Assembly: GCF_947626835.1 (NCBI RefSeq)
Contig: NZ_CANQTS010000011.1
Location: forward strand, 1-64,000
Reading direction: 5' to 3'
Origin: an uncultured Acinetobacter sp.
GTDB taxonomy: Bacteria > Pseudomonadota > Gammaproteobacteria > Pseudomonadales > Moraxellaceae
Length of the DNA stretch: 64,000 nucleotides
Under the pieces are notes generated by a model. It did no database searches and was not told where the DNA came from. It was given only the letters and a program-made list of their open reading frames with translations. This document shows, one piece after another, positions 19,791 through 31,419 of the stretch (positions are counted from its first letter, which is position 1; every line of letters starts with the position of its first letter). The translations under genes were made by a program, and so were the position numbers.

Positions 19791-19864
19791 AAAACAGACA
19801 AGCGTCATTCAGGCTGCGACCAAACTCTGTTAGCATGTAATGAGTAGGCGGTTTGTGTGGTGCT

Positions 19865-20770
19865 ATGTTGGTTGCGGATTTTCAACAATATCCTTTAGCA
19901 AAATGGCAGGATCTGATCCAGATCTTGCCAATTGCCGCTGTGTTGTTGGCACCTGATGCTAAAATTTTGCTTGCTAACCAAGCCTATGCGGATTTTTTTA
20001 CCAAGGATGCCGATGCCATAGTGGGTATGCATCTCAAAGACCTAGATATAGATTGCTATCACTCCTTTTGCAATGATTTGCGTATCTTAAATGCAGGTCA
20101 AAAAATATTGCCTTTTGAGCACAAATTTGCCGGACGCGAGCATCGTTTAAATTTTCAAGCCTATTATAATACTGATCAGCAACTACATGCGGTCTTGCTT
20201 TGTGCAGTCGATGTGAGTGATTTAACCGCACGTCAGCATTTGCTGGCCCAATATAATCAGCATTTACAACAAAAATTAGACTTTGATGAGTTAACGGGTC
20301 TTGCCAGTCGGCATGCTTTTCAACGCAAACTAAAACAGCAAAATGCTTTGGTGGTGGCCTTGTTGGATCTTGATGACTTTAAAATGTTGAACGACGATTA
20401 CGGTCATGTGTTTGCCGATCGTGTTTTAGTCGAATTTGGTAAACACTTAAAGCACTTAAGCGCACAATATCATTGGCCAACCATTTATCGTGTTGGTGGT
20501 GAAGAGTTTGTGATGTTGTTTGAGCAACACACTTTAAGTGGTGCATGCGCAATTGTAAATCAGGTTCGGCAGGCGGTCTTGGCATTAAATGGTGCATTTG
20601 CTGTGCCTGAGGCGACCATTTCAGTGTCGTGTGGCGTGGCGGCAGTACGTCATTCGCTTACGGTTGTGCAAGCATTAGATCATGCCGATCGAGCCATGTA
20701 TCAAGCCAAAGCACAGGGTAAAAATGCAGTGTATTATTATCAACGGCAGCAGTTTTATCCTTATGTGTAG
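19865..20770 (+). CDS. PAS-GGDEF protein, probable diguanylate cyclase
   Basis: Likely makes cyclic-di-GMP from two GTP. A PAS-like sensor occupies about residues 15-125 (IQILPIAAVLLAPDAKILLANQAYADFF), then a short helical linker and a GGDEF domain from DFDELTGLASRHAF (about 140) to the end. The active site is RVGGEEFVM, an intact GGEEF. The substrate-binding DLDDFKMLNDDYGH is also present. No RxxD inhibitory site is obvious five residues ahead of GGEEF. There is no TM segment, so it is cytoplasmic. ATG 19865 was chosen over TTG 19853. No EAL domain. Confidence 0.9.
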   Translation: MLVADFQQYPLAKWQDLIQILPIAAVLLAPDAKILLANQAYADFFTKDADAIVGMHLKDLDIDCYHSFCNDLRILNAGQKILPFEHKFAGREHRLNFQAYYNTDQQLHAVLLCAVDVSDLTARQHLLAQYNQHLQQKLDFDELTGLASRHAFQRKLKQQNALVVALLDLDDFKMLNDDYGHVFADRVLVEFGKHLKHLSAQYHWPTIYRVGGEEFVMLFEQHTLSGACAIVNQVRQAVLALNGAFAVPEATISVSCGVAAVRHSLTVVQALDHADRAMYQAKAQGKNAVYYYQRQQFYPYV

Positions 20771-20837
20771 GATGCATTTTCAGCCAGAAAACCGTATGAT
20801 GTTGAGCGCAATTCCAACCTATTGATTCGAGGCGCAA

Positions 20838-21737
20838 GTGTCAATTTCGCACCACAATGCACTTACATCTGCACAACAACAGATTCAGCAAGATTTAAAT
20901 ACCACTTTACAGGCCTTTGCCTTGCCAGAACCTCTACAGGCAGCGGTGCATCATGCGGTGATGTTAGGTGGAAAACGGGTGCGTCCAGCATTATGCTATG
21001 CAACGGCTGCGCTCAACCCTAATCAAAATTTTGCAGCGGTACGCCGTGCGGCAGTGGCAATTGAATTGATTCATTGCTATTCCTTAGCACATGATGATTT
21101 GCCATGTATGGATAATGACTTATTGCGCCGCGGTCAGCCGACCTGTCATGCCGCTTTTGGCGAAGATACTGCTTTATTGGCAGGTGATATTTTGCAATCT
21201 ATGGCTTTTGAAGTCTTAGGTAGTCGTTTGTTTGATCAAGCTCAAGCAGTCGATCAAGGAATTGTGCTTAAACAAATGCAAATTTTGGCCACAGCATCTT
21301 CAAAAATGGTGTGTGGGCAAGTCTTAGATTTGCAATCTGAGGGTAAACAGGTCGATCAAGCCACTTTAGAAAAAATCCATCAAAATAAAACCGGTGCTTT
21401 AATTTCAGCAGCCATTATGCTGGCGGCAGTCACGGTATTTAAAGGCACAGATGTGGCGATTCCAAAATTACGTGAATACGCGCAAGCGATTGGCTTAGCG
21501 TTTCAAGTACAAGATGATATTTTAGATATTGTGGCAGACACCCAACAATTGGGTAAAACCGCAGGTAAAGATCAACAAGTCGAAAAATCGACTTATCCGG
21601 CATTAATGGGTTTACAAGCGGCACAAGCCTATGCTCAGCAATTACATGACCAAGCTTTTAATGCTTTAAGTCATTTTAGTGAAAATAGCGAACAACTATA
21701 TGCTATTTCTGAATTTTTATTGCATCGCAAACATTAA
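20838..21737 (+). CDS. ispA: (2E,6E)-farnesyl diphosphate synthase
   Basis: Prenyltransferase that condenses IPP with DMAPP and GPP to farnesyl diphosphate for quinone and undecaprenyl synthesis. The 299-aa product contains the first Asp-rich motif DDLPCMDND (86-94) followed by LLRRGQPTCH, the KMVCGQVLDL segment and the second Asp-rich motif DDILD (about 227). The start is GTG 20838, preceded by GAGGCG. It follows the GGDEF gene by 67 bases and ends at a strong terminator. Confidence 0.95.
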   Translation: MSISHHNALTSAQQQIQQDLNTTLQAFALPEPLQAAVHHAVMLGGKRVRPALCYATAALNPNQNFAAVRRAAVAIELIHCYSLAHDDLPCMDNDLLRRGQPTCHAAFGEDTALLAGDILQSMAFEVLGSRLFDQAQAVDQGIVLKQMQILATASSKMVCGQVLDLQSEGKQVDQATLEKIHQNKTGALISAAIMLAAVTVFKGTDVAIPKLREYAQAIGLAFQVQDDILDIVADTQQLGKTAGKDQQVEKSTYPALMGLQAAQAYAQQLHDQAFNALSHFSENSEQLYAISEFLLHRKH

Positions 21738-21747
21738 GCGCTACAAA

Positions 21748-21776
21748 AAAAGCAGGCATTATGCCTGCTTTTTTTA
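21748..21776. terminator. Bidirectional terminator after ispA
   Basis: Stem AGCAGGCAT (21751-21759) with ATGCCTGCT (21761-21769), allowing a small loop, with A-run before and T-run after. It lies between convergent ispA and the 118-aa gene. Confidence 0.85.
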
Positions 21777-22130
21777 CTCACTCAACGTGGCATCAGGTGG
21801 AATAATATCTCGACCATTGCGTAGTGCAGTCACAGCAGCTGGCTCAAAATCAATCACAATTTTGTCCTCTTTGGCAAAAATCTCATAATGACGAATCAGT
21901 TTTTGGTCGCCCTCTAGCGTTTCAACTTTATATTCATCCGCAATATTCATAATGCCATCTAAATTAATGGTGGCAGAGGCTTTATCTTCACGGAACAAGG
22001 CATAAAGGTCGCGTAGCTCAAAAGAAACTTGATTGGTATCACTGTGTTTTTGCACATAATTTTGAATATGTCGCACAATCAATTGAGCAAATAAGAAATA
22101 ATCAGGTTTATGGGTAAAGGATAAGCTCAT
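21774..22130 (-). CDS. Conserved-looking hypothetical protein, 118 aa
   Basis: Not recognised. A soluble, acidic protein (MSLSFTHKPDYFLFAQL...) with a helical first half and charged second half, ending IIPPDATLSE. A strong ribosome site AAGGAGC precedes the ATG at 22130, supporting real translation. No TM or signal peptide. It faces away from the nuo operon and converges on ispA. Function unknown. Confidence 0.75.
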   Translation of the reverse strand: MSLSFTHKPDYFLFAQLIVRHIQNYVQKHSDTNQVSFELRDLYALFREDKASATINLDGIMNIADEYKVETLEGDQKLIRHYEIFAKEDKIVIDFEPAAVTALRNGRDIIPPDATLSE

Positions 22131-22743
22131 ATTATTGCTCCTTATTGTGATGTCGTTGTTGTTGTAAGGCTTTAATACATAGCATGCAGTGTGATAAAAA
22201 GCAGTAAATTTTGCAAAAACAACACAAAAGCTTAAAGCTAGCCAATAGCAATTGCATTAAAAAATAATCTGTTGATCACACCAGCATTGGGACATGTTAA
22301 AAACCTTTCATGTATGCACACCCTTTGATCGGCTTAAGGGTAAACGATGTCAGATAAACCTTTAAGCCATGTTGTTGTATAGACAATCTAAAAGCCTTAC
22401 AGCTGCATTAAGATCTATGTTTTTTCGCTTAGCTTTTGTTTTTTATCAAATCTTTAAAAAGGGCAGTATTTTTTAAGATATGATATGTTGAATCCCTCTT
22501 GAAAAAAATAATCAAATTTAAGCTTTTTATTTAATAAACCGATTAATGCCGATTGCAGGGCAGTTAAGCCGAAAAAAACGCTTAAGTGATTAAAAAATCA
22601 TCCGAAAGACTAAGGTCGATACGCTAGCAACGAAGGTCATCATTCAGGTACAATTGGCGGGATTAATTTTGTGTTTGGTGTATTTGAAGGCCAATACATA
22701 CATTCTTTGTTAATAAATTAGGCCTGCCAGGAGTTATCCCCGC
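22131..22743. other. 613-base non-coding region upstream of nuoA
   Basis: No ORF with a sensible start and length is visible on either strand. The region is AT-rich. It must carry the promoter of the 118-aa gene at the left end and that of the nuo operon towards the right. It contains a long hairpin at 22331-22368 (separate entry). AGGAG at 22730 serves nuoA. I could not settle a single nuo promoter by eye. Confidence 0.6.
22331..22368. repeat. Long inverted repeat upstream of the nuo operon
   Basis: Arms GGCTTAAGGGT (22331-22341) and ACCTTTAAGCC (22358-22368) pair over 11 positions with one G-T wobble around a 16-base loop. No T-run follows on the plus strand. Could be a regulatory RNA structure or protein site. 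Confidence 0.45.
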
Positions 22744-23292
22744 ATGAGTGCCATTACTCCATACGAATGGGCAATTATTGCCTTCGTGATCGGCGTTACA
22801 TTTCTTTGCGTCTTTATGCTCACTGTCCCATTACTCTTCGGGGGTAAATCATGGGGTCGTGCCAAGCATGAGCAGTTTGAGTCAGGTGTTGTAGGTGCAG
22901 GTGGTGCACGTATCCGCTTGTCTGCAAAATTCTATTTGGTTGCTATTTCTTTTGTCGTATTCGACTTAGAAGCATTGTACCTCTACGCATGGTCCGTTTC
23001 GGTCCGTGAGGTAGGTTGGGTGGGCTTTGCTGCAGCTGCGGTATTTATTTTAGTTTTATTGGTTGGTTTGTTATACGAAGTTTCTACAGGTGCACTTAAC
23101 TGGGCGCCGTCTGATAAACGTAAAGCAGCAGGCATTAAAGCTAAAATCGGTTCACCAAATATGGACCTTGCAGAAATTACACGCTTTAACTCAATTGAAG
23201 AATTGGTGACTGACCCTACAGGTCAAATTCCAGCGCAATCCTCTGGTCGTGTGAAATCTAAAACACCGGCTATCTCATCTGACAAGGAGTAA
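22744..23292 (+). CDS. nuoA: NADH-quinone oxidoreductase subunit A
   Basis: Small membrane subunit of complex I near the quinone site. The 182-aa product has three predicted TM helices and the conserved loop [40 protein letters not shown]. The C-terminal tail (about 50 residues, hydrophilic) is longer than in E. coli NuoA. It is the first gene of the 13-gene nuo operon, with SD AGGAG at 22730, and is spaced 6 bases from nuoB. Confidence 0.96.
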   Translation: MSAITPYEWAIIAFVIGVTFLCVFMLTVPLLFGGKSWGRAKHEQFESGVVGAGGARIRLSAKFYLVAISFVVFDLEALYLYAWSVSVREVGWVGFAAAAVFILVLLVGLLYEVSTGALNWAPSDKRKAAGIKAKIGSPNMDLAEITRFNSIEELVTDPTGQIPAQSSGRVKSKTPAISSDKE

Positions 23293-23298
23293 TACGGG

Positions 23299-23979
23299 AT
23301 GAAATATACCTTAACCCGTGCGAATCCGGATGCTGATCAATATCCACTTCAAGAGCGAATCCTTGTAGAAGATCCGCTTTTACAAGAAGAAGTGAATAAA
23401 AATGTGTTTATGACTCGTTTAGAGGACGTAGCACATACAGCAGTAAACTGGGGTCGTAAGAACTCAGTTTGGCCATTTAACTTTGGTACGTCGTGCTGCT
23501 ACGTTGAGTATGCCACCACGTTAACTGGCGTGCATGACTTGTCACGTTTTGGTGCCGAGGTTATTCGTGCTTCACCACGTCAGGCCGACTTAATGATTGT
23601 TGCCGGTACCTGCTTTATGAAAATGGCACCTGTTATTCAACGTTTGTACGAACAAATGCTTGAACCAAAATGGGTCATTTCAATGGGTGCTTGTGCCAAT
23701 TCAGGTGGTATGTACGACATTTATTCGGTTGTACAAGGTGTGGATAAAATTATCCCTGTGGATGTTTACATTCCAGGTTGCCCACCACGTCCTGAAGCAT
23801 TAATTCAAGCATTAATGTTGCTACAAGACCAAATTCAACTAGAGCGCCGTCCGCTTTCTGCGGTCATTGGTGATGATCTTAAGCCGATTTATAAGCCAAA
23901 GATGATGCCAGAACGTGATCGTAAGAATGAACAGCGTATGGCTGTGAAAAACTTGCGCTCTATGGATGAAATTAAATAA
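23299..23979 (+). CDS. nuoB: NADH-quinone oxidoreductase subunit B
   Basis: Carries cluster N2, the last Fe-S centre before quinone. The 226-aa product has the tandem cysteines in [13 protein letters not shown], further ligands in [11 protein letters not shown] and [15 protein letters not shown], and [14 protein letters not shown]. All four N2 ligand cysteines are visible. The C-terminal charged tail is of usual length for the group. An 89-base structured gap separates it from nuoC. Confidence 0.97.
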   Translation: MKYTLTRANPDADQYPLQERILVEDPLLQEEVNKNVFMTRLEDVAHTAVNWGRKNSVWPFNFGTSCCYVEYATTLTGVHDLSRFGAEVIRASPRQADLMIVAGTCFMKMAPVIQRLYEQMLEPKWVISMGACANSGGMYDIYSVVQGVDKIIPVDVYIPGCPPRPEALIQALMLLQDQIQLERRPLSAVIGDDLKPIYKPKMMPERDRKNEQRMAVKNLRSMDEIK

Positions 23980-23982
23980 TTT

Positions 23983-24029
23983 AAACGACTTAAGTCCTTT
24001 CCACACCCATTTGGGTGTTGTTGTCGTTT
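23983..24029 (+). repeat. Nested hairpins between nuoB and nuoC
   Basis: Outer arms AAACGAC (23983-23989) and GTCGTTT (24023-24029) enclose inner arms ACACCCA (24003-24009) and TGGGTGT (24012-24018). It is the only sizeable gap in the operon. There is no T-run, so full termination is unlikely. It could be an mRNA processing or stability element. Confidence 0.5.
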
Positions 24030-24068
24030 AGGTTTGAATGAATTTGTATTAAATAGGAAGCCAAGCCA

Positions 24069-25853
24069 ATGGCTGAAGACATTGCTATGCCAGGATCAAC
24101 ACCAATTGATCCACGCCCAGCATTTGCAATTGTAGAAGAGCTCAAAGCCAAATTTGGTGAGAACTTCTACGTGCAAACGACTTTTGAGGATTTCCCAACA
24201 GTCTGGGTTGAGCGCGCGCGCGTACAAGAAGTTTTAATGTTCTTGCGTATGGTGTCACGTCCTTACGTGATGCTGTTTGACTTGTCTGCGGTAGATGAGC
24301 GTTTACGTACTCACCGCGACGGTTTACCTGCGTCTGACTTTACTGTGTTCTATCACTTGTTATCGCTTGAGCGTAACACCGATATTCGTATCAAAGTTGC
24401 TTTAAATGAGAATGATATTAACATTCCTACAGCAACCAACATTTGGCCAAATGCCAACTGGTACGAGCGTGAAGCTTACGATATGTTTGGTATCAATTTC
24501 GAAGGGCATCCAATGCTGCGTCGTATTTTGTTACCAACCTATTGGGAAGGTCATCCATTACGTAAAGAATATTCAGCGCGTGCCACTGAATATACGCCGT
24601 ATATGCAAAACCAAGCCAAGCAAGATTACGAACAAGAACATCTTCGTTTTGTGCCTGAAGACTGGGGTCTAAAACGCGGTAACGCTGATGAAGACTTCAT
24701 GTTCTTAAACTTAGGTCCTAACCATCCATCTGCCCACGGTGCATTCCGTATTGTGTTGCAGTTAGACGGTGAAGAAGTGAAAGACTGTGTGCCTGATATC
24801 GGTTATCACCACCGTGGTGTGGAAAAGATGGCTGAACGTCAAACATGGCATTCATTCATTCCTTATACAGACCGTGTTGACTACTTAGGTGGTTGTGCGC
24901 AAAACATGCCTTACGTGTTAGGTGTGGAGCAAATGGCAGGCATTACTGTGCCTGATCGTGCACAATGTATCCGTGTGATGATGTCTGAATTGTTCCGTAT
25001 TAATAACCACTTATTGTTTATTGGTACTGCAATTCAAGATGCCGGCGGTATGACGCCAGTGTTCTACATGTTCGCCGATCGTCAAAAAATCTATGATGCC
25101 ATTGAAGCGATCACCGGTTACCGTATGCACCCAGCATGGTTCCGTATTGGTGGTACAGCACATGACCTTCCAAATAACTGGCAACATTTAATCCGTGAAA
25201 TCTTGGATTGGATGCCAAAACGTTTGAAGGAATACCACACTGCGGCACTGAAAAACTCAGTGTTTATTGGTCGTACCCGTAATGTTGCACAATACGATGC
25301 AAAATCTGCATTGGCTTGGGGTGTAACAGGTACAGGTTTACGTGCCACAGGTATCGACTTTGACGTACGTAAATATCGTCCGTATAGCGGTTACGAAAAC
25401 TACGACTTCGATGTACCAGTTGAGTACGAAGGTGATGCTTACGCGCGTGTGATGGTTCACTATCGCGAAATCGAAGAATCACTGAAAATTATCAAGCAAT
25501 GTCTTGATAACATGCCATCTGGCGCGTACAAAGCCGACCATCCATTGGCTGTTCCACCGCCAAAAGACAAGACATTACAAGATATTGAAACCTTGATTAC
25601 GCACTTCTTAAGCGTATCTTGGGGTCCTGTAATGCCAGCAGGCGAAGCGTCTGTGATGGCTGAAGTGGTGAAAGGTGCATCGAACTACTACTTGACTTCT
25701 GATAAGTCAACCATGAGTTACCGTACCCGTATTCGTACACCAACCTTCACGCATTTGCAGCAAATGCCTTCTGTGATTAACGGCAGCTTAATGTCTGACT
25801 TAATCATTTATTTAGCGACCATTGACGTCGTAATGGCTGACGTGGATCGCTAA
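24069..25853 (+). CDS. nuoC: NADH-quinone oxidoreductase subunit C/D fusion
   Basis: The 594-aa product fuses the 30-kDa NuoC domain (about 1-180; [25 protein letters not shown]) to the 49-kDa NuoD domain (about 200-594; [22 protein letters not shown], the quinone-site loop with conserved His). The fusion is normal in many gammaproteobacteria including E. coli. NuoD helps build the quinone cavity with NuoB. The ATG at 24069 follows TAGGAAG. 14 bases separate it from nuoE. Confidence 0.97.
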   Translation: MAEDIAMPGSTPIDPRPAFAIVEELKAKFGENFYVQTTFEDFPTVWVERARVQEVLMFLRMVSRPYVMLFDLSAVDERLRTHRDGLPASDFTVFYHLLSLERNTDIRIKVALNENDINIPTATNIWPNANWYEREAYDMFGINFEGHPMLRRILLPTYWEGHPLRKEYSARATEYTPYMQNQAKQDYEQEHLRFVPEDWGLKRGNADEDFMFLNLGPNHPSAHGAFRIVLQLDGEEVKDCVPDIGYHHRGVEKMAERQTWHSFIPYTDRVDYLGGCAQNMPYVLGVEQMAGITVPDRAQCIRVMMSELFRINNHLLFIGTAIQDAGGMTPVFYMFADRQKIYDAIEAITGYRMHPAWFRIGGTAHDLPNNWQHLIREILDWMPKRLKEYHTAALKNSVFIGRTRNVAQYDAKSALAWGVTGTGLRATGIDFDVRKYRPYSGYENYDFDVPVEYEGDAYARVMVHYREIEESLKIIKQCLDNMPSGAYKADHPLAVPPPKDKTLQDIETLITHFLSVSWGPVMPAGEASVMAEVVKGASNYYLTSDKSTMSYRTRIRTPTFTHLQQMPSVINGSLMSDLIIYLATIDVVMADVDR

Positions 25854-25867
25854 GGGGTAAACGCATT

Positions 25868-26377
25868 ATGATGATTTTGACTGATAAAAAACCACGTGTG
25901 AACGTTGAAGGGATTTTGACAGCTGACGAAATCCACGAAATTGAACATCACATTGGTCACTACCCGTACCCACGTGCAGCGTGCCTTGATGCGCTTAAGT
26001 GTGTACAACGCCGTAATGGTTGGGTAGATGATGCGCAAATGAATGCCATTGCACAAATGCTTTCAATGAGCGTCGCGGATTTAGAAGGTGTTGCAACGTT
26101 CTATAACCGTATTTACCGTCAACCTGTAGGCCGCAATGTGATTTTACTTTGTGACTCAATTGCTTGCTTCTTGATGGGTGCTGAAACACTTGCAGAAGCA
26201 TTCCAACGTGAGCTTGGCATCCAGTTTGGTCAAACCACAGCAGATGGTCGTTTCACGATTTTACCTATTTGTTGTTTAGGTAACTGTGACAAAGGTCCAA
26301 CGTTGATGATTAACGAAGACACTCACGGTTTAGTGGATGTTTCTTCAGTGAAACAGTTATTGGAGAAGTATGTATGA
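25868..26377 (+). CDS. nuoE: NADH-quinone oxidoreductase subunit E
   Basis: Thioredoxin-fold [2Fe-2S] subunit of the NADH dehydrogenase module. The 169-aa product shows the family's [16 protein letters not shown] and four ligand cysteines, with the last pair in [19 protein letters not shown] carries part of the first pair (CDSIAC). The helical N-terminus is typical. Its last codons overlap the nuoF start by 4 bases, indicating coupling. Confidence 0.96.
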   Translation: MMILTDKKPRVNVEGILTADEIHEIEHHIGHYPYPRAACLDALKCVQRRNGWVDDAQMNAIAQMLSMSVADLEGVATFYNRIYRQPVGRNVILLCDSIACFLMGAETLAEAFQRELGIQFGQTTADGRFTILPICCLGNCDKGPTLMINEDTHGLVDVSSVKQLLEKYV

Positions 26378-27705
26378 ATACTGAACCAAAACCGATTTAT
26401 GGCGACGGTAACCCAGAAACACATCCTTTGACTTGGCGTTTAAGCAAACAAGATGCAGTGCGTAGTGCCGATGACTACGAAGCGCTAGACGGCTATGCAG
26501 GCTTTAAAAAAGCACTGTCTATGCAGCCTAAAGAAGTCTTGGATGTGGTTAAAGCTGCAACGGTAAAAGGTCGTGGTGGTGCAGGCTTCCCAGCAGGGAT
26601 CAAATGGTCTTTGATGGCGCCAAATGATAACTCAGGTCCACGTTACTTAATCTGTAACGCCGATGAAATGGAACCGGGTACCTTTAAAGACCGTTTGTTG
26701 ATGGAAAAACTTCCTCATCAATTGATCGAAGGCATGTTGATTGCAGGCTATACACTAGAAGCGACTCACGGTTATATCTTTATCCGTGGTGAGTACATCG
26801 AAGCTGCAAAATACTTAAATGAAGCTTTAGAACAAATTCGTGCTAAAGGTTATTTAGGTGACAACATCTTAGGTACAGGTTGGAACTTTGAGTTACACGT
26901 GCATACCGGTGCGGGTCGTTATATCTGTGGTGAAGAAACTGCATTGATTAACTCACTCGAAGGTCGCCGTGCGAATCCACGTACTAAACCACCATTCCCG
27001 CAAGTTGCAGGTGCTTGGGGTCGTCCTACGATTGTCAACAACGTAGAAACCTACAACAACTTACCAGCCATTATGTTACGTGGCCCAGAATGGTACGTTG
27101 GTTTATCACAAGGTAAATCAAAAGATCCAGGCACTAAAATTTACGGCGCGTCAGGCAAAGTAAAATTCCCAGGTCTTTGGGAATTACCATTTGGTACCAC
27201 AGCACGTGAAGTAATTGAAGATCACGCTGGCGGCATGAAAGATGGCTTAACGCTTAAAGCATGGTTACCGGGCGGTGCATCAACTGACTTCTTGGCAGCT
27301 GAGCATATCGATTTACCAATGGATGCCGAAAGCATCATGAAAGCAGGTTCTCGTTTAGGTACGTGCTTGCTCATGGTGGTGGACGAAACTCAATGTATGG
27401 TCTCTGCAACGCGTAACTTAGAAGAATTCTTTGCGCGTGAATCATGTGGTTTCTGTACGCCATGCCGTGATGGTTTACCTTGGGCGGTTAAAGCGCTTAA
27501 AGCACTTGAAGATGGTACAGGTAAGAAAGAAGACATCGATCATTTACAAGAGCTTACACGTAAGCTTTGGATTGGTAAGACTTTCTGTGCACATGCTCCT
27601 GGTGCAATGGAGCCGCTTATGGGCGCACTTAAATATTTCCGTCATGAGTTTGAAGCGAAAGTCGTTGATGCGGCCGCTAAAACTTCTGATGTAAAACCAG
27701 CTTAA
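26374..27705 (+). CDS. nuoF: NADH-quinone oxidoreductase subunit F
   Basis: NADH- and FMN-binding subunit where electrons enter complex I. The 443-aa product has the glycine-rich [14 protein letters not shown] for [20 protein letters not shown], the [12 protein letters not shown] segment, and the N3 cluster cysteines in [11 protein letters not shown] plus [10 protein letters not shown]. It starts within the nuoE stop region and is followed after 11 bases by nuoG. Confidence 0.97.
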   Translation: MNTEPKPIYGDGNPETHPLTWRLSKQDAVRSADDYEALDGYAGFKKALSMQPKEVLDVVKAATVKGRGGAGFPAGIKWSLMAPNDNSGPRYLICNADEMEPGTFKDRLLMEKLPHQLIEGMLIAGYTLEATHGYIFIRGEYIEAAKYLNEALEQIRAKGYLGDNILGTGWNFELHVHTGAGRYICGEETALINSLEGRRANPRTKPPFPQVAGAWGRPTIVNNVETYNNLPAIMLRGPEWYVGLSQGKSKDPGTKIYGASGKVKFPGLWELPFGTTAREVIEDHAGGMKDGLTLKAWLPGGASTDFLAAEHIDLPMDAESIMKAGSRLGTCLLMVVDETQCMVSATRNLEEFFARESCGFCTPCRDGLPWAVKALKALEDGTGKKEDIDHLQELTRKLWIGKTFCAHAPGAMEPLMGALKYFRHEFEAKVVDAAAKTSDVKPA

Positions 27706-27716
27706 GGAATTCGACT

Positions 27717-30398
27717 ATGGCTACAATTCATGTCGATGGCAAATCGTACGAAGTCGACGGTTCAGAGAACTTGCTACAAGCATGTTTGTCTTTGGGTCTG
27801 GATATCCCGTACTTTTGTTGGCATCCATCCTTAGGTTCTGTCGGTTCTTGCCGTCAATGTGCGGTGACCCAATACGCGAATCCTGAAGATACGCGTGGTC
27901 GCCTAGTGATGTCATGTATGACACCGGCTGCTGACAATACCTATATTTCGATCGAAGACAAAGAAGCCAAAGATTTCCGTGCTTCTATTGTTGAGTTCTT
28001 AATGACCAACCATCCACACGACTGTCCAGTGTGTGAAGAAGGTGGTCACTGTCATTTACAAGATATGACAGTCATGACGCAACACGATCGTCGTCGTTAT
28101 CGTTTCACCAAACGTACGCACTACAACCAAGAGCTTGGCTCATTCATTTCACATGAAATGAACCGTTGTATCGCATGCTACCGTTGTGTTCGTTACTATA
28201 AAGACTACGCAGGTGGTACAGACTTTGGCGTGTATGCCAACGCATCACGTGTCTACTTCGGTCGTCCTGAATCAGGTACTTTAGAATCTGAATTCTCAGG
28301 TAACTTAACTGAAGTCTGTCCAACGGGTGTATTTACCGATAAAACTCACTCAGAACGCTACAACCGTAAATGGGACATGCAGTATGCGCCAAGCGTATGC
28401 CAAGGCTGTTCTTCAGGTTGTAACATCTCTCCGGGTGAGCGTTATGGCGAATTACGTCGTGTAGAAAACCGTTTCAACGGTGAAGTCAACCAATACTTCC
28501 TCTGCGATAAAGGTCGTTTTGGTACAGGTTATGTCAACAACGCTGATCGTCCGCGTCAACCACAATTCCGCTCAGGTGCAAACGTCACTACAGTTTCTGT
28601 AGACCAAGCGCTTGATACCGTGATTGCAAATATCCAAGGTCAAAAAGTCTTAGGTATTGGTTCGCCACGTGCATCGCTTGAATCGAACTTCGCGCTACGT
28701 GAGTTAGTCGGTCAAGACAACTTCTCAACAGGTTTGTCACAAAAAGAACAAAACCTAGTTGAGCTTGCAGCGTCAATCATGCAAACCGAGGGTGTTTACA
28801 ACCCGAACATGCGTGAAATTGAAAGCTACGATGCGGTGTTAATCTTAGGTGAAGACTTAACCCAAACTGCGCCACGTATGGCCTTATCTGTTCGCCAAGC
28901 TGCGAAAAATAAAGGCAAAGAAATGGCGGCAGAGCGCCGTACCCAAGATTGGTTGGCTGAACCTGTGCAACGTATTGCGCAAGATGCTAAATCTCCGATT
29001 TACATTTTAGCGGCTACACAAACACGTTTAGCTGACGTTGCGGAAGGCGAAGTGGTTGCTTCTCCAAACGACATTGCGCGTTTAGGTTTTGCAGTTGCTG
29101 CTGCGGTTAAAGGTGATGCAATTCTTGGTCTTGATGATGATGCCAAAGCATTTGCTCAAACCATTGCAGATACTTTAAAAGCTGCGAAAAAGCCATTGAT
29201 CATCTCTGGTACAAGTTTACAAGATGCTGCCATCATGGAAGCTGCTGCACAAGTTGCACAGAATCTGGGTAATGCAGGCTTAACTTTAACTGTGCCTGAA
29301 GTGAACTCAATGGGCTTGGCCATCTTTGGTGGCAACAGCTTAGAACAAGCCTTTGCACAAGATTACGACACTGTTGTGATTGTAGAAAATGACCTTTACC
29401 GTCGTTTACCTGCAAAACAAGTTGATGCTGCCTTAGCCAAAGCCAAAAACGTGATTGTGCTTGATCACTCAGAAACTGAGACAGTGAAGAAAGCCAATAT
29501 TGTACTTTCTGCTGCTTCATTTGCTGAAGGTGACGGTACCGTTGTTTCACAAGAAGGCCGTGCACAACGTTTCTACCAAGTGTATGACCCAAGCTATTAC
29601 AAACCAGAACTTGCCATTAAAGAATCTTGGCGCTGGTTACATGCCATTGAAACAGGCGTGAAAGGTAAAGCGATTTCTTGGACTGTACTTGACGATGTGA
29701 TTGGGTCTGTTGCGAAAAACGTTCCAGCTTTAGAAGCAATTCAAGATGTAGCCCCGGATGCCGGTTTCCGTGTACATGGCTTAAAAGTTGCGCGTGAACC
29801 ACGTCGTTACTCAGGTCGTACTGCAATGCGTGCGCCATTGTCGATTCACGAACCAAAACAACCCACAGACAAAGATTCTGCATTAACATTCTCAATGGAA
29901 GGTTATGTGGGGAATCAAACGCCATCAGCATTGGTGCCGTTTGCATGGTCTGCAGGTTGGAACTCACCACAAGCTTGGAACAAATTCCAAGAAAACGTGG
30001 GCGGTTCATTAAAAGGTGGTGATTCAGGCGTTCGTTTATTCGATCGTTTAGCAAAACGTCCAGCACGTAGCTTTGTTGCGCCAACACCAGTGCTTGTGAA
30101 TGCTGACAGCTTCCGTCTTGTGCCAATGCACCACATTTTTGCATCAGGTGAATTTACGGTGAAAACACCTGCGATGGAATCACGTATTCCTGAGGCAATG
30201 TTTGCGGTAGGTGAGCAAGATGCTGCACGCTTGAATGTTCAAGACGGCCAAAAAATCACAGTGAAAGCGGGTGATACAGAAGTTGTGCTTCCTGTTCAAG
30301 TGATTGAATATTTACCTACAGGTTACATCGGTTACCCAGTTGGTCTTGCACCTACGGTATCTCTTGCAGAGCCTGTTTCAGTCAAGGCTGGAGTGTAA
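27717..30398 (+). CDS. nuoG: NADH-quinone oxidoreductase subunit G
   Basis: Large Fe-S subunit of the NADH module. The 893-aa product has an N-terminal [2Fe-2S] ferredoxin domain ([20 protein letters not shown]). The His/Cys N5 site is [17 protein letters not shown], the N4 cluster is in [17 protein letters not shown] with CPTGVF, and a further cluster is [21 protein letters not shown] (N7 type, about 230-275). A molybdopterin-oxidoreductase-like body without cofactor ligands follows. Length fits gammaproteobacterial NuoG. Confidence 0.97.
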   Translation: MATIHVDGKSYEVDGSENLLQACLSLGLDIPYFCWHPSLGSVGSCRQCAVTQYANPEDTRGRLVMSCMTPAADNTYISIEDKEAKDFRASIVEFLMTNHPHDCPVCEEGGHCHLQDMTVMTQHDRRRYRFTKRTHYNQELGSFISHEMNRCIACYRCVRYYKDYAGGTDFGVYANASRVYFGRPESGTLESEFSGNLTEVCPTGVFTDKTHSERYNRKWDMQYAPSVCQGCSSGCNISPGERYGELRRVENRFNGEVNQYFLCDKGRFGTGYVNNADRPRQPQFRSGANVTTVSVDQALDTVIANIQGQKVLGIGSPRASLESNFALRELVGQDNFSTGLSQKEQNLVELAASIMQTEGVYNPNMREIESYDAVLILGEDLTQTAPRMALSVRQAAKNKGKEMAAERRTQDWLAEPVQRIAQDAKSPIYILAATQTRLADVAEGEVVASPNDIARLGFAVAAAVKGDAILGLDDDAKAFAQTIADTLKAAKKPLIISGTSLQDAAIMEAAAQVAQNLGNAGLTLTVPEVNSMGLAIFGGNSLEQAFAQDYDTVVIVENDLYRRLPAKQVDAALAKAKNVIVLDHSETETVKKANIVLSAASFAEGDGTVVSQEGRAQRFYQVYDPSYYKPELAIKESWRWLHAIETGVKGKAISWTVLDDVIGSVAKNVPALEAIQDVAPDAGFRVHGLKVAREPRRYSGRTAMRAPLSIHEPKQPTDKDSALTFSMEGYVGNQTPSALVPFAWSAGWNSPQAWNKFQENVGGSLKGGDSGVRLFDRLAKRPARSFVAPTPVLVNADSFRLVPMHHIFASGEFTVKTPAMESRIPEAMFAVGEQDAARLNVQDGQKITVKAGDTEVVLPVQVIEYLPTGYIGYPVGLAPTVSLAEPVSVKAGV

Positions 30399-30401
30399 TT
30401 C

Positions 30402-31403
30402 ATGGAACAAGAATTAATGCGTCAAACGCCGCTGTGGGCTGAAAGCTGGCCGATTGCGTACTCAGTGGTTCAAGCGATTGCAATTTTACTTGTGGTTGTT
30501 TTAATTGCTGCGTTGATGTCTTTTATTGAACGTCGTCTTTTAGGTCTTTGGCAAGACCGTTACGGTCCTAACCGTGTCGGTCCAGGTGGTATTTTCCAGA
30601 TCGTTGCTGACATGCTTAAAATCATGTTCAAAGAAGACTGGACACCTAAATTCGTAGACAAATTAACTTTCCGTATGGCACCAGCAGTTGCAATGGCAAC
30701 TGCGGTGTTATCGTTCATGATCATTCCTGTAACACCATATTTAGGTGTTGCAGACATGAGCATTGGCCTATTGTTCTTTATGGCAATGGCAGGTATTGCT
30801 GTGTATGCGGTATTATTTGGTGGTTGGTCATCAAACAACAAATACGCATTACTCGGTGGTCTACGTTCTGCAGCGCAAACCATTTCGTATGAAGTGTTCT
30901 TAGGGATCTCGTTAATGGGTGTGGTGGTCATTGCCGGCTCATTTAACTTACGTGAGATCGTAGAAGCTCAACAAGGCGTATGGTTTGTCATTCCACAATT
31001 CTTAGGCTTCTTAATCTTTGTGGTGGCAGGTGTTGCGGTAACGCATCGTCACCCATTTGACCAACCAGAAGCAGAGCAAGAATTGGCAGAGGGTTACCAC
31101 GTCGAGTACGGTGGTATGAAATGGGGTATGTTCTTCGTTGCCGAATATGTAAACGTGGTGTTGATCTCAGCATTGATCGTGACATTATTCTTCGGTGGCT
31201 GGTTAGCTCCATTCGGTCTAGATTTCCTTCCACCACTATTTTGGTTTGTGATTAAAACAGCATTCTTTGTAATGATGTTTGTATTGGCACGTGCATCGCT
31301 AATGCGTCCACGTTATGACCAAGTCATGAACTTCGGTTGGAAAATTTGTTTGCCATTAACGCTAGTTAACTTGCTAGTTACTGCTGCTGTAGTGTTGTGG
31401 TAA
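30402..31403 (+). CDS. nuoH: NADH-quinone oxidoreductase subunit H
   Basis: Membrane subunit forming the quinone-access chamber at the hinge between arms. The 333-aa product has about eight TM helices. Signature loops are [28 protein letters not shown] (first) and [29 protein letters not shown] (acidic quinone-chamber loop). It begins 3 bases after nuoG. Confidence 0.97.
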   Translation: MEQELMRQTPLWAESWPIAYSVVQAIAILLVVVLIAALMSFIERRLLGLWQDRYGPNRVGPGGIFQIVADMLKIMFKEDWTPKFVDKLTFRMAPAVAMATAVLSFMIIPVTPYLGVADMSIGLLFFMAMAGIAVYAVLFGGWSSNNKYALLGGLRSAAQTISYEVFLGISLMGVVVIAGSFNLREIVEAQQGVWFVIPQFLGFLIFVVAGVAVTHRHPFDQPEAEQELAEGYHVEYGGMKWGMFFVAEYVNVVLISALIVTLFFGGWLAPFGLDFLPPLFWFVIKTAFFVMMFVLARASLMRPRYDQVMNFGWKICLPLTLVNLLVTAAVVLW

Positions 31404-31419
31404 GGGCAGGGAGAACAAA

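Noticed and set aside
24069..25853. nuoC/nuoD fusion as a novelty
   Set aside because: The fusion is common in gammaproteobacteria.
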